64,000 nt of DNA from Paracidovorax citrulli (GTDB lineage: Bacteria; Pseudomonadota; Gammaproteobacteria; Burkholderiales; Burkholderiaceae_C). Position numbers and translations under genes: made by a program. The notes beneath the pieces are model-generated. The model saw only the letters and a list, made by a program, of their open reading frames with translations. It had not been told where the DNA came from and did not search any database. This document shows positions 46,198 to 57,300 of this stretch, piece by piece. Where the stretch lies: the NCBI RefSeq assembly GCF_900100305.1, contig NZ_FNEY01000018.1, positions 35,334 through 99,333 on the forward strand. Reading direction: 5' to 3'. The stretch's first letter is position 1; each line of letters opens with the position of its first letter.

Positions 46198-46887
46198 ATG
46201 GGCAGTTTCGTGGATCTGGCCTCGGCAGATGGTTTCAAGGTGCCAGCCTGGGTGGCGCGGCCCGAAGGCCGGGCGCGCGGCGCCGTGGTGGTCCTGCAGG
46301 AGATCTTCGGCGTCAACTCGCACATCCGCTCCGTGGCCGACCGCTATGCGGCCGCGGGCTACCTCGCGGTGGCGCCCGCCACCTTCGCGCGCGTGCAACC
46401 CGGCGTGGGACTGGGCTACACCGACGACGACATGAAGGAAGGTTTCGGCCTGAAGCAGCAAGTGGAAGCGCTGCCGGGCGCGGGCGTGCTGCCCGACATC
46501 CAGGCGGCCATCGACCATGCGGCGCAGCAGAGCGGCGGCAAGGTCGGCATCGTGGGCTACTGCTGGGGCGGCCTGCTGTCCTGGCGGGCGGCGTGCGAAC
46601 TCCGGGGCCTGTCGGCCGCGGCCGTGTACTACGGCGGCGGCATCACGGGCGGCCAGGAAGTGGCCCGCACCCCGCGCTGCCCGGTGATCGCGCACTTCGG
46701 CAAGCGCGACCACTACATCCCGCTGGAAGGCGTGGAGGACTTCCGCAAGGCACACCCGGACGTCGAGGTGCATGTCTATGAAGCCGACCACGGCTTCAAC
46801 TGCGACCAGCGCGGCTCCTACGACGCACCGTCCGCGGACCTGGCGCGCGAACGCACGCTGGCGTTCTTCGCGAAGTACCTGGGCTGA
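46198..46887 (+). CDS. Dienelactone hydrolase family protein
   Basis: A 229-residue cytoplasmic alpha/beta hydrolase. The catalytic triad is visible: Cys in VGIVGYCWGGLLS (near residue 122), Asp in FGKRDHYIP (near 172) and His in YEADHGFNCDQRG (near 203). The oxyanion Glu of the family is in VVLQEIFGVNSHI near residue 37. Dienelactone hydrolases open lactone intermediates of chloroaromatic breakdown, but homologues like this occur without such pathways, as here. GAAGGAGTGACAAC is a strong ribosome site before ATG 46198. Confidence 0.92.
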   Translation: MGSFVDLASADGFKVPAWVARPEGRARGAVVVLQEIFGVNSHIRSVADRYAAAGYLAVAPATFARVQPGVGLGYTDDDMKEGFGLKQQVEALPGAGVLPDIQAAIDHAAQQSGGKVGIVGYCWGGLLSWRAACELRGLSAAAVYYGGGITGGQEVARTPRCPVIAHFGKRDHYIPLEGVEDFRKAHPDVEVHVYEADHGFNCDQRGSYDAPSADLARERTLAFFAKYLG

Positions 46888-46904
46888 GGGCTACCGACGC
46901 CGTG

Positions 46905-46960
46905 GAACCGGCTCTGCCGGGCCACTGGCGTCGTCCCCCCTGCAGCCGCTCAGGGGAGAG
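46905..46960 (-). repeat. Two-hairpin intergenic repeat, copy A
   Basis: Between the convergent dienelactone-hydrolase and DHA2 genes lie two hairpins. CCCCTG/CAGGGG spans 46937-46956, and CCGGC-TCT-GCCGG spans 46908-46920. Read on the minus strand, the order is CCCC-hairpin, a GACGCCAG-type spacer, then the CCGGC hairpin. The same order and similar sequence occur at 62587-62636 (copy B). It may double as a bidirectional terminator. Confidence 0.65.
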
Positions 46961-46966
46961 GTCCAG

Positions 46967-48535
46967 TCAATGCGCACCCGCCGCCGCGTCCGCGCTGCCG
47001 GCACTGGCACGTACCGGGTGGGCCAGCCAGACCAGCGGAATCAGCAGCAGGAACAGCACGGCCGACGCATAAAAGATGTCGTTGGCCGCCAGCATGAAGG
47101 CCTGCTGGTTCACCAGCCGCTCGACCTGCGCGAGCGCCTGCTCCGCCGTCAATCCGCCCGCCTGCAGCCCTTGCAGCGTCTGCGTGACGGCCACCCCGCC
47201 CTGCTGCAGGCCCTCGGTCAACTGCGCATGGTGCAGCGTGGCACGCCGCTCCCACAGCGTGGTGGACACGGACGTGCCGATGGCCCCGGCCGTGATGCGC
47301 ATGAAGTTCGACAGCCCGGACGCCGACGGAATGCGCGCCGGCGCGATCTCCGACAGCGTGAGCGTCACCAGCGGGATGAAGAAGAACGCCATGGCGATGC
47401 CCTGGATGATGGTGGGCACCATGATGGTCGCCAGGTCCGCCTGCGTATTGAACCGCGAGCGCATCCACAGCACCAGCGCGAACACGAGGAAGGCGAAGGT
47501 CGCGAAACGGCGCGGGTCCACCTTGGCGATGTTCTTGCCCACCACCGGGGAGAGCACCAGCGCCAGCAGGCCCACCGGCGCCATCACCATGCCCGCCTGC
47601 GTGGCCGTGTAGCCCATGTACTGCTGCAGCCAGAGCGGCAGCAGCACCACGTTGCCGAAGAACAGCCCGTAGCCCACCGAGGTGGCCAGCGCGCCCGCCC
47701 AGAAATTCCGGATCTTGAAGAGCGACAGGTCCACCACGGGGTGCTCCTCGCCGCGCTCCCAGACCATGAAGGTGATGAAGCCCACCACGGCCACCACACA
47801 GCAGGCCACGACCCAGGGCGAAGCGAACCAGTCATGCTCCTTGCCGATGTCCAGCATCACCTGCATCGCCGCCACCCAGATGACGAGCAGGGCCAGGCCG
47901 ACGGAGTCGATCGGCAGCGCGCGCCGCTCGGATTCGCGCTTGTGGAATATGCCCCAGGTGACGAGCACCGCCACGATGCCCACCGGCACGTTGATGTAGA
48001 AGATCCACGGCCAGGTCATGTTGTCCGTGATCCAGCCGCCCAGCAACGGCCCCATGACCGGCGCGATGAGCGTGGTCATCGACCACATCGCCATGGCCAG
48101 CCCGGCCAGCGCCTTGGGGTAGCTGGAAAGCAGCAGCGACTGCGACAGCGGGATCATCGGCCCGGCCACGAAACCCTGCAGTGCGCGGAAGGCGATGAGC
48201 GTGGCCATGTTGGGCGCCAGCCCGCACAGCAGCGATGCGATGACGAAGAGCGTCACGCTGGCCACGAACAGGCGCACCTGCCCGAAGCGCTGCGACAGCC
48301 AGCCGGTGAGCGGCACCGCGATGGCGTTGGCCACCGCGAAGCTGGTGATGACCCAGGTGCCCTGCGTGGGGCTCACGCCCAGGTCGCCCGCGATGGCGGG
48401 CAGCGACACGTTGGCGATCGACGTGTCCAGCACGTTCATGAATGTGGCCGCCGAGAGGGCCAGCGTGCCCCACATGCGCGCGCTGCCTTCGAGCGGCGGC
48501 GGCGCCAGGGGCGGTGTGTGGGTGGGAGAGGACAT
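46967..48535 (-). CDS. DHA2-family drug efflux MFS (EmrB-like)
   Basis: A 522-residue inner-membrane antiporter with 14 helices. FMNVLDTSIANVSLPAIAGD carries the DHA2 motif D1 near residue 33-52. GWLSQRFGQVRLFVASV is the loop 2-3 motif A and GPLLGGWITDNMTWPWIFYI the motif C region. It is the pump of the EmrAB-TolC-like set below MarR, with the adaptor and outer-membrane factor genes upstream on the same strand. Likely substrates are hydrophobic drugs, phenolics or fatty-acid-like compounds, inferred from the family. Confidence 0.92.
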   Translation of the reverse strand: MSSPTHTPPLAPPPLEGSARMWGTLALSAATFMNVLDTSIANVSLPAIAGDLGVSPTQGTWVITSFAVANAIAVPLTGWLSQRFGQVRLFVASVTLFVIASLLCGLAPNMATLIAFRALQGFVAGPMIPLSQSLLLSSYPKALAGLAMAMWSMTTLIAPVMGPLLGGWITDNMTWPWIFYINVPVGIVAVLVTWGIFHKRESERRALPIDSVGLALLVIWVAAMQVMLDIGKEHDWFASPWVVACCVVAVVGFITFMVWERGEEHPVVDLSLFKIRNFWAGALATSVGYGLFFGNVVLLPLWLQQYMGYTATQAGMVMAPVGLLALVLSPVVGKNIAKVDPRRFATFAFLVFALVLWMRSRFNTQADLATIMVPTIIQGIAMAFFFIPLVTLTLSEIAPARIPSASGLSNFMRITAGAIGTSVSTTLWERRATLHHAQLTEGLQQGGVAVTQTLQGLQAGGLTAEQALAQVERLVNQQAFMLAANDIFYASAVLFLLLIPLVWLAHPVRASAGSADAAAGAH

Positions 48536-48567
48536 GGAGGCTCCGAAAGGGGAGGGCGCCGCCGCGG

Positions 48568-49830
48568 TCAGTGGGCCTGCGTCCGGCTGCCGGCACGGGG
48601 GGCCGGCCCTGCATTGGCTGCGACGATGCGGGCCACTTCTTCGTCGGCACCCCTGTCCAGGCCGGCATACACGGCCGTCTGCGCCACCGCCTCGGCACGC
48701 GGCGCGTCCGCCAGCAGTGCGCCTGTGCGGTCCTGGGTGTTCACCGTGACGTCCATGGACAGGCCCACGCGCAGCGGATGGCCCTTGAGCTGCTCGGCAT
48801 CCAGGGCGATGCGCACGGGCACGCGCTGCACCACCTTGATCCAGTTGCCGGTGGCGTTCTGCGCGGGCAGCAGCGCGAACGCCGCGCCCGTGCCCACGCC
48901 CAGCCCGACGACCTTGCCCGTGTACTCCACCTTGCTGCCGTAGAGATCGGCCGTGAGCGTGGCGGACTGGCCCAGGCGCAGGTTGCGCAACTGGTTTTCC
49001 TTGAAGTTCGCGTCCACCCACACGTGGCTGAGCGGCACGATGGTCATGAGCGGCGCGCCGGGCGCCACGCGCTGGCCGAGCTGCACCGTGCGCTTGGCGA
49101 CATAGCCGTCCACCGGGGCGGGCAGGGCCGTGCGGCGTTCGGCGAGATAGGCTTCGCGCACCTTCGCCGCCGCCGCGAGCACGTTGGGGTTCTCCTGCAC
49201 CGGCACGCCCTGGGTGAGCGACTGGTTGCTGGTCAGCTGTTCACGTGCGGCTTCGACGCCGGCCTGCGCGGCGGCCAGGGCCGAATGGGCCGCGTCCACC
49301 TGGTTTTGCGCGTGCTGCAGCTCCTCCTTGGAGACGGCGCCGTTGCCCGAGAGTGATTGCCGGCGCTTCAGGTCCTCCTGGGCGCGCGCCACGTCCGACC
49401 GCGCCTTGGCCACCTCGGCCTGGCGCAGCGTGATCTGCGCGTTCAGCGAACCGTTGTTCACGTACACGGTGCGCGCCTGCCGCACGGCCTGGGCCAGGCC
49501 CGCCTCGGCCTGGGCAAGCGCCACGCGGGCGTCGGCCGGGTCCAGCTGCACCAGCGGTGCGCCGGCCTTCACGAAGTCGGTATCGTCGGCCATGATGGAC
49601 ATCACCGTGCCGCCCGTCTGTGGCGTGATCTGGATGACATTGCCCTGCACGTAGGCGTTGTCGGTGCTCTCGTAGTGGCTCAGGACGAGCCAGTCGTACA
49701 GGCCCCACCCCGCGCCGGCCACGACGACCACGGCGGCGAGGGCCACGAGGGTCTTGCGGCGGCGGGCCTTGGCGTCCTGCGCGGTGGCCGGGGCGTTGGA
49801 GGGGGCGGAAGCGTTCTGGGGTGCGTTCAT
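48568..49830 (-). CDS. Membrane-fusion adaptor (EmrA/HlyD-like)
   Basis: A 420-residue periplasmic adaptor. One N-terminal helix (residues 26-49) is followed by the lipoyl half-domain with ESTDNAYVQGNVIQITPQTG. A long alpha-hairpin (about 105-200) rich in Ala/Gln follows, then the second lipoyl half with ALPAPVDGYVAKRTVQLGQR. The beta-barrel carries HVWVDANFKENQLRNLRLGQ. These are EmrA-type features. It links the DHA2 pump (32 bp downstream) to the outer-membrane factor. The Ser/Ala-rich start and C-tail (AGSRTQAH) are not conserved. Confidence 0.92.
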   Translation of the reverse strand: MNAPQNASAPSNAPATAQDAKARRRKTLVALAAVVVVAGAGWGLYDWLVLSHYESTDNAYVQGNVIQITPQTGGTVMSIMADDTDFVKAGAPLVQLDPADARVALAQAEAGLAQAVRQARTVYVNNGSLNAQITLRQAEVAKARSDVARAQEDLKRRQSLSGNGAVSKEELQHAQNQVDAAHSALAAAQAGVEAAREQLTSNQSLTQGVPVQENPNVLAAAAKVREAYLAERRTALPAPVDGYVAKRTVQLGQRVAPGAPLMTIVPLSHVWVDANFKENQLRNLRLGQSATLTADLYGSKVEYTGKVVGLGVGTGAAFALLPAQNATGNWIKVVQRVPVRIALDAEQLKGHPLRVGLSMDVTVNTQDRTGALLADAPRAEAVAQTAVYAGLDRGADEEVARIVAANAGPAPRAGSRTQAH

Positions 49831-49896
49831 GGTGATGTCTCCCCGCGGGAACGGCCATCGTCCGCGCGGCAAGGGTACGGGGGGCAAGCGGATAAA

Positions 49897-49907
49897 GGGG
49901 GGGGGGG
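49897..49907. repeat. Poly-G tract of 11 in efflux operon
   Basis: Eleven consecutive G on the plus strand (C11 in the transcribed sense) sit 4 bp after the outer-membrane-factor stop and 66 bp before the adaptor start. Homopolymers of this length are prone to slippage. Confidence 0.9.
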
Positions 49908-49911
49908 AAGG

Positions 49912-51483
49912 TCAGTGCGCGGTGCCGGATGCGGCGGGCATCTGCGGGCCCGCTGCCAGGACGGGAGCCTGCGAGGCATAGCCGCCGCCCAGTGCGCGCG
50001 CCAGGCGGGCCTGGTTGTCCAGGCGGCGCGCCGCGAGATCCACGGCCTGGCGGCGCTGTTGCAGCACGCTGGTTTCGGCGGTGAGCACGTTCAGGTAGTT
50101 CCCCAGGCCGGCCCGGTAGCGCTGCTGGGCGATGGCGTAGGCGCTCTCGGCGGAGGCCTGCGCTTCGCGCTGCTCGGCCGCCTGCTGGTCGATGGAGCGT
50201 GCCGAGGCGATCCGGTCGGCTGCCTCGTGCAGCGCGTCCAGCAGGGTGGCGTTGTAGCTCTCGACGGCGGCATCCACGTCGGCGGCCTTGCCGCGCAGGT
50301 TGGCGCGCAGCCGGCCCGCCTCGAAGATCGGCAGGCGGATGGCCGGGCCCACGCCCCATTCGCGGCTGCCGCCCTTGACGAAGTTGTCCAGCCCCAGCGA
50401 TGCCAGGCCCACGAAGGCCGTGAGGCTCACGTTGGGATAGAACTGTGCCTTCGCCATGGCCACGTCCTGCGTGGCGGCTTCCACGCGCCAGCGCGCGGCG
50501 GCGATATCCGCGCGCCGGCCCAGCAGGTCCGCGGGCAGTGCGGCGGGCAGGGCGATGGCATGCAGGGACGACAGTGGCGGCGGCACCAGGGCCTGCGCGG
50601 CACCGGGCTGCCCCACCAGCGCGTCCAGCGCATTGCGCGCCATGGCCGCCTGCTCGCGCAGCGCCTCGATCTGCTGGCGCGCCTCGGGCAGGCTGCCTTC
50701 GCTCTGGCGCTCTTCCAGCCGCGTGTCCAGGCCGGCCGCCACGCGATCGCGCACCAGCGCCAGGGTCTGGGTGCGCTGTTCCAGCGTGCGCTGCGCCACG
50801 CCGAGCTGGGCCTCCACCCGTGCGAGTTCCACGTACTGCCGCACCACGTTGGAAGCCAGCAGCACCCGGGCGGCCTGCGCGTCGGCGATGGCCGCGTTGG
50901 CGCTGCCCACTGCGGCGTCGATGGCCGCGCGGTTCTTGCCGAAGAAGTCCAGCTCCCAGCTCCCCGTGAGGCGCCCCGTGGCGCTGTTTTTCGTGCTGCC
51001 GCCCAGGGGAGGCGGATAGATGGAATTGGAGCTGTAGCGCTGGCGGGTGGCGTCCAGGCTGCCATTGACCTGCGGGCGGTCGGCGGCGCGCGTGCCTTCC
51101 GTGAAAGCCTGTGCCCGGGCGATGCGCGCTTCGGCGAGCTTCAGGTCGGGGCTCTGGGACAAGGCCTGCTCGATGAGTGCATCCAGCTGCGCGTCGCCGA
51201 AACCACGCCACCAGTCGGATGCCACGGCCGGGTCGGCGAAGGCGCGCGCAGCATCGGCCACGCCCTCGGCATGCGCGGCGAGACCCAGGGAGGCCGCGTC
51301 GCGCATCTGCGACCGGGGCGCGATGCCGGACATGTCGGCGCAGGCCGTCAGCCCCAGCAGCGCAAAGGCCAGCGTGCCGGCGTAGAGCGCCACCGCCTGC
51401 CAGCGGGGTCCTGCGGCATCGCCAGCCGGCTGCGCATGCGGCACCGCCGCAACGGAGGAGGAAGGAGCCAGAAGGTTTTTCAT
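49912..51483 (-). CDS. RND/EmrAB-type outer-membrane efflux lipoprotein (NodT-like)
   Basis: A 523-residue outer-membrane channel of the TolC/NodT superfamily. The N-terminus is a long leader ending in the lipobox LLGLTAC (near residues 42-48), which predicts a lipid anchor. Two OEP repeats follow with helix-rich AYAIAQQRYRAGLGNYLNVL in the second and ARIARAQAFTEGTRAADRPQ in the first. The last 20 residues are Ala/Gly-rich. It follows marR by 37 bp and precedes the adaptor gene, so expression is probably co-controlled by MarR. It provides the exit duct of the pump. Confidence 0.9.
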   Translation of the reverse strand: MKNLLAPSSSVAAVPHAQPAGDAAGPRWQAVALYAGTLAFALLGLTACADMSGIAPRSQMRDAASLGLAAHAEGVADAARAFADPAVASDWWRGFGDAQLDALIEQALSQSPDLKLAEARIARAQAFTEGTRAADRPQVNGSLDATRQRYSSNSIYPPPLGGSTKNSATGRLTGSWELDFFGKNRAAIDAAVGSANAAIADAQAARVLLASNVVRQYVELARVEAQLGVAQRTLEQRTQTLALVRDRVAAGLDTRLEERQSEGSLPEARQQIEALREQAAMARNALDALVGQPGAAQALVPPPLSSLHAIALPAALPADLLGRRADIAAARWRVEAATQDVAMAKAQFYPNVSLTAFVGLASLGLDNFVKGGSREWGVGPAIRLPIFEAGRLRANLRGKAADVDAAVESYNATLLDALHEAADRIASARSIDQQAAEQREAQASAESAYAIAQQRYRAGLGNYLNVLTAETSVLQQRRQAVDLAARRLDNQARLARALGGGYASQAPVLAAGPQMPAASGTAH

Positions 51484-51520
51484 GTTGTGTCGTGCTCTCG
51501 GAAAGAGGGGCCGGGGGGTC

Positions 51521-52015
51521 TTACTGGGCGTCCGGCGGCGGCGTGAGCCGCGTGGTCAGGTTGTCGTAGATGCGGGCCAGGTAGCGGCGCAGCGCGGCGG
51601 CTTCCGCATCGCTGAACCCGTGCAGGGCGGTGCGCTGCAGGTCCTGCAGCAATTCCGGCAACTGGGCCGCGGCGGCCTGGCCTTCTTCGGTCAGGGCGAG
51701 GTTGACCACCCGGCGGTCCTCCTGCGAGCGCTCGCGGCGGCACAGGCCCTTGGCCTCCAGCCGGTCCAGCAGCCGCGTCATGCCGCCTGCGTCCAGCTGG
51801 CAGACGCGTGCCAGGGCCGCGACCGTGCTTTCCTGGCCCGAAGCCAGGAAGATGCGCAGCAGGGGCCGCCATTGCGCATCGGTCAGCCCCAGGGGTTCCA
51901 CCCGGCGGTCCACCTCGTTGCCCATCAGGCTGACGATGCGGCGCATCTGGTAGCCGATGCTCTGCTCGATCAGCTCTGGATGGACGGAGGGCGTGGCGTC
52001 GTGGGGTGAGTGCAT
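51521..52015 (-). CDS. MarR-family repressor
   Basis: A 164-residue winged-helix dimer-type regulator. The N-terminal dimerisation helix (residues 14-32) precedes the DNA-binding domain with ALARVCQLDAGGMTRLLDRL (recognition helix) and the wing RRERSQEDRRVVNLALTEEG. It is first in marR-OMF-adaptor-pump on the minus strand. A 28-bp palindrome upstream overlaps a consensus promoter, so it almost certainly represses its own operon until a ligand releases it. The -10 ends only 6 bases before the ATG at 52015, so the transcript may be leaderless. Confidence 0.93.
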   Translation of the reverse strand: MHSPHDATPSVHPELIEQSIGYQMRRIVSLMGNEVDRRVEPLGLTDAQWRPLLRIFLASGQESTVAALARVCQLDAGGMTRLLDRLEAKGLCRRERSQEDRRVVNLALTEEGQAAAAQLPELLQDLQRTALHGFSDAEAAALRRYLARIYDNLTTRLTPPPDAQ

Positions 52016-52020
52016 GCCGT

Positions 52021-52050
52021 GACATTAATTGACTAATCAAATAATGTCAA
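52021..52050 (-). promoter_or_regulatory. MarR operator overlapping consensus promoter
   Basis: The 28-bp near-perfect palindrome at 52021-52048 has arms GACATTA and TAATGTC with an inner TTGA/TCAA pair. On the minus strand TTGACA (52050-52045), 17 bases and TAATGT (52027-52022) form a sigma70 promoter lying inside it. Binding of MarR would block RNA polymerase directly. Confidence 0.8.
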
Positions 52051-52147
52051 GTCTTTGATTGCAGGGCACCCCGGTCGGCCCGTTGGCATAGCGGTGGGAG
52101 GCGTGTCCTCCGGCAGGCGGGGGGAAGGCCTGGCGGGCCTGGAGGGA

Positions 52148-52900
52148 TCAGGCTGTCCGGCGGTGGTTGCTCAGGCAGAACCAGGCGAAACGGCGCAGCA
52201 GCGCGGCCGCCTCCGGTGTCGCGCGGACGTGCTCGCGCAGCGTATCGGGGGCGCGGCCGGCGCGGCGCAGGTCGGCGGCCAGCGTGTCGATGTAGCTGCG
52301 CATCGCGTCCGGCCCGAATTCGGGATGGAACTGCACCCCCCACGCGCAGTGGCCGACCCGGAAGGCCTGGTGCGGTTCGAACGCATTGCCCGCGAGCCGA
52401 ACTGCCCCGGCGGGCAGTCGGCGCACCGATTGCCGATGGACGACCTGGGCATGGAAGGCCGCGGGCAGTTCGGCGAAGAGCGCGTCGCTGCTCGTGGCGT
52501 CCGGGGCCATTGCGACCTCCACGGTGCCGACCTCCCATCCTCCTGGATGGTCCGCCACGTCTCCTCCGAGCGCATGGGCCAGCAACTGGTGGCCGTAGCA
52601 GATACCCAGCACGGGCGTCTGCGCCGCCACGGCGCGGGCAAGCCAGCCGCCCAGCGCCTCGCTCCAGGGCGCCCGGTCCGTGACCATGGCGTGCGAACCG
52701 GTCACCACCACGCCGGCGATGGATGCGGGCTCGGGCATGCCCTCGTCCTGCGCCGCATCGATGGTGAGCACGGGCGCCGCGGTGCAGGCGAGCCCCGCCT
52801 GCACCCAGTCCTCGAAGTCGCCCAGGCGCTCCCGCAGCGCCGGGAACGTGCCGCCGGTCCTGCGATCACGATGGGTCGCGGTGCCGGCGGCGAAGGCATG
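52148..52900 (-). pseudogene. Class I glutamine amidotransferase, frameshifted near N-terminus
   Basis: From about 52860 leftward the frame encodes a glutamine-amidotransferase domain: RTGGTFPALRERLGDFEDWV, then PVLGICYGHQLLAHALGG with the catalytic Cys, and WGVQFHPEFGPD with the His-x-x-Glu end. The expected first strand (RPIVI) is in another frame, starting from ATG 52900, and runs out of frame at about 52861-52868. A one-base deletion in CCCATCGTGATCGC would explain it. If the frame is not restored, a GTG at 52804 could start a 218-residue product lacking the first strand and loop. It may be a sequencing error, a true pseudogene or a truncated enzyme. Family is confident. Confidence 0.7.
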
Positions 52901-52913
52901 GTGGGCGGGACGA

Positions 52914-54143
52914 TCAATGCTGGCCCGTGCGTGCGAGGTAGCGCTTGCGCCAGAACAGCGCCACCAGCGCGATGGCGATCACCGTCATCGTGGCCATGGC
53001 CCACCAGAAGCCGTCCTGCTTGTGGACCAGCGGGATGAACTCGAAATTCATGCCGAAGATGCCCGCGATCAGGTTCAGCGGCAGGAACACGGCCGTGAGG
53101 GCGGTGAGCGTGCGCATGATGTCGTTCGTGCGGTTGCTCTGCACGCTGAAGTGCATCTGCACCGCGGTTTCGGTGCTCTGCTCCAGGCGGCGTACGTGGT
53201 GCACCACGCGTTCGATGTGTTCCAGTACGTCGCGGCTGCGCACCTTGAGCAGTTCCAGCTCGCGCAGCGCGGCGGGGTTGTCGGGCAGTGCCCAGGTCTC
53301 GAGCGTGTCCACCCAGTCCTGCACGGCGGCCCGCTGGTCCTCGCAGATCTCGTCGAGCTGGTGCAGCGTGAGCCGCGCATCCAGCAGCGCGCTCCAGTTG
53401 GCGAAGCGCCCGCGCGGCTTGAGCAGTTCGGCCTGCCAGTGGTCCAGCTGGCGCGAGAGTTCGCGGCGCAGGTCCAGGTAGTTGTCCACGATCAGGTTCA
53501 CCACGCGCAGCATCAGGTCCGCCGGACTGGTCGGCAGGCGCGAGCCCGGCGCCGGCCCGGTGCGCTGCTCGCGCGCCAGCGTCTCCGAGGTGGGGAGCCC
53601 GGGCGTGGCGGTTTCCGCCGCCGGCTCCTGCGCCGGTGCCGGGGGCGGCGCGGGCTGGTTGGCGGTGAGCAGGCGCGCGGCGAAGGCATCGCGCACGGTG
53701 CAGTCGTCCGGATGCACGGACAGCAGCACCTGGTCGAACACCGCGAAGCCGACCGGGCTGGTATCGATGCGCCGCAGCACCGGCGGCCCGGCGCGCCTGG
53801 AACCCAGGCCGGTGAGACTCGCCAGGCCGGGCACCTCGCCGGTATCGCACTGGGTGGCGCTCAGCCGGCGGAACACCAGCACGTCGTACTGTGACGTGTA
53901 GTCGTAATGCGAAGGCAGTTGCGCGTTCAGCAGATCGGAGACGTGCAGATCGACCAGTTGCTGGCCCGCCAGCGCCTGCAGGGCCGACTGCAGCGCCCCC
54001 AGCCGCGCCGAGAAGGTTACGCGGGTGCACGCGATCCACACGAAGCCCTGCGCGGGCATGCGCTGCGGAATGGCGTCCAGCTCGCGTGCCCCCTGCGGCT
54101 GGATGTGGAAGACGCGGACCGTACCGTTGGAGTCTTCGCTCAA
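52914..54143 (-). CDS. CorA-family divalent-metal transporter
   Basis: A 409-residue CorA-type channel for Mg2+ or another divalent cation. The large cytoplasmic N-domain (1-330) includes a Pro/Ala-rich insertion near 165-205 that is unusual. The final 80 residues carry the stalk helix and two membrane helices with the selectivity motif GMN in LIAGIFGMNFEFIPL near residue 352. TAVFLPLNLI precedes it as in CorA/ZntB. The C-terminal helix ends in basic residues (WRKRYLARTGQH), as in the family. It lies upstream of the amidotransferase on the same strand. Confidence 0.9.
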   Translation of the reverse strand: MSEDSNGTVRVFHIQPQGARELDAIPQRMPAQGFVWIACTRVTFSARLGALQSALQALAGQQLVDLHVSDLLNAQLPSHYDYTSQYDVLVFRRLSATQCDTGEVPGLASLTGLGSRRAGPPVLRRIDTSPVGFAVFDQVLLSVHPDDCTVRDAFAARLLTANQPAPPPAPAQEPAAETATPGLPTSETLAREQRTGPAPGSRLPTSPADLMLRVVNLIVDNYLDLRRELSRQLDHWQAELLKPRGRFANWSALLDARLTLHQLDEICEDQRAAVQDWVDTLETWALPDNPAALRELELLKVRSRDVLEHIERVVHHVRRLEQSTETAVQMHFSVQSNRTNDIMRTLTALTAVFLPLNLIAGIFGMNFEFIPLVHKQDGFWWAMATMTVIAIALVALFWRKRYLARTGQH

Positions 54144-54206
54144 GGCCGCCCCCCGCGTTGGTCTTCTTCTTTCTCTGGCCCTGTCCAGATCGGCGACATG
54201 GGACCC

Positions 54207-56851
<2,645 letters not shown>

Positions 56852-56860
56852 AATCCGGGC

Positions 56861-57211
56861 ATGACCGAAGACACTTCCCCGTCCCGCGGCTACTACGCCC
56901 GCCACATCTTCTTCTGCCTCAACGACCGCATCAACGGCGAGGACAGCTGTGCCCACCACGGCGCGAAGGAGGCGTTCGACCACTGCAAGGCGCGCGTCAA
57001 GGCCGAAAAGCTCGCCGGTCCCGGCCAGGTGCGCGTGAACAAGGCCGGCTGCCTGGACCGCTGCGCGGGCGGGCCCGTCGCGGTCGTCTACCCCGAGGGC
57101 ATCTGGTACACCTACGTGGACACCAGCGATATCGACGAGATCGTCGAGTCCCACCTCAAGAACGGCCAGGTGGTCGAGCGGCTGCTCACCCCGCCGGAAC
57201 TCGGACGCTGA
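56861..57211 (+). CDS. Thioredoxin-fold [2Fe-2S] ferredoxin-like protein
   Basis: A 116-residue soluble protein. Four cysteines, C19 and C30 (FFCLNDRINGEDSC) and C64 and C68 (AGCLDRCAGGP), match the C-x10-C and C-x3-C pattern of the thioredoxin-like [2Fe-2S] family (NuoE/Shethna type). The fold continues with VAVVYPEGIWYTYVDTSDID. The start ATG at 56861 is 9 bp after the VanZ-like stop. Electron partner unknown. The following gene is an alpha/beta hydrolase 89 bp on. Confidence 0.9.
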   Translation: MTEDTSPSRGYYARHIFFCLNDRINGEDSCAHHGAKEAFDHCKARVKAEKLAGPGQVRVNKAGCLDRCAGGPVAVVYPEGIWYTYVDTSDIDEIVESHLKNGQVVERLLTPPELGR

Positions 57212-57300
57212 TCCGGGCTCAGACCCCGGCCTTCCCGCATTTCGGTCCGCGGGCCGCCTTCTCTGGGGCGGCGCGTGTGGCCAATTCATACTGCAGACAA

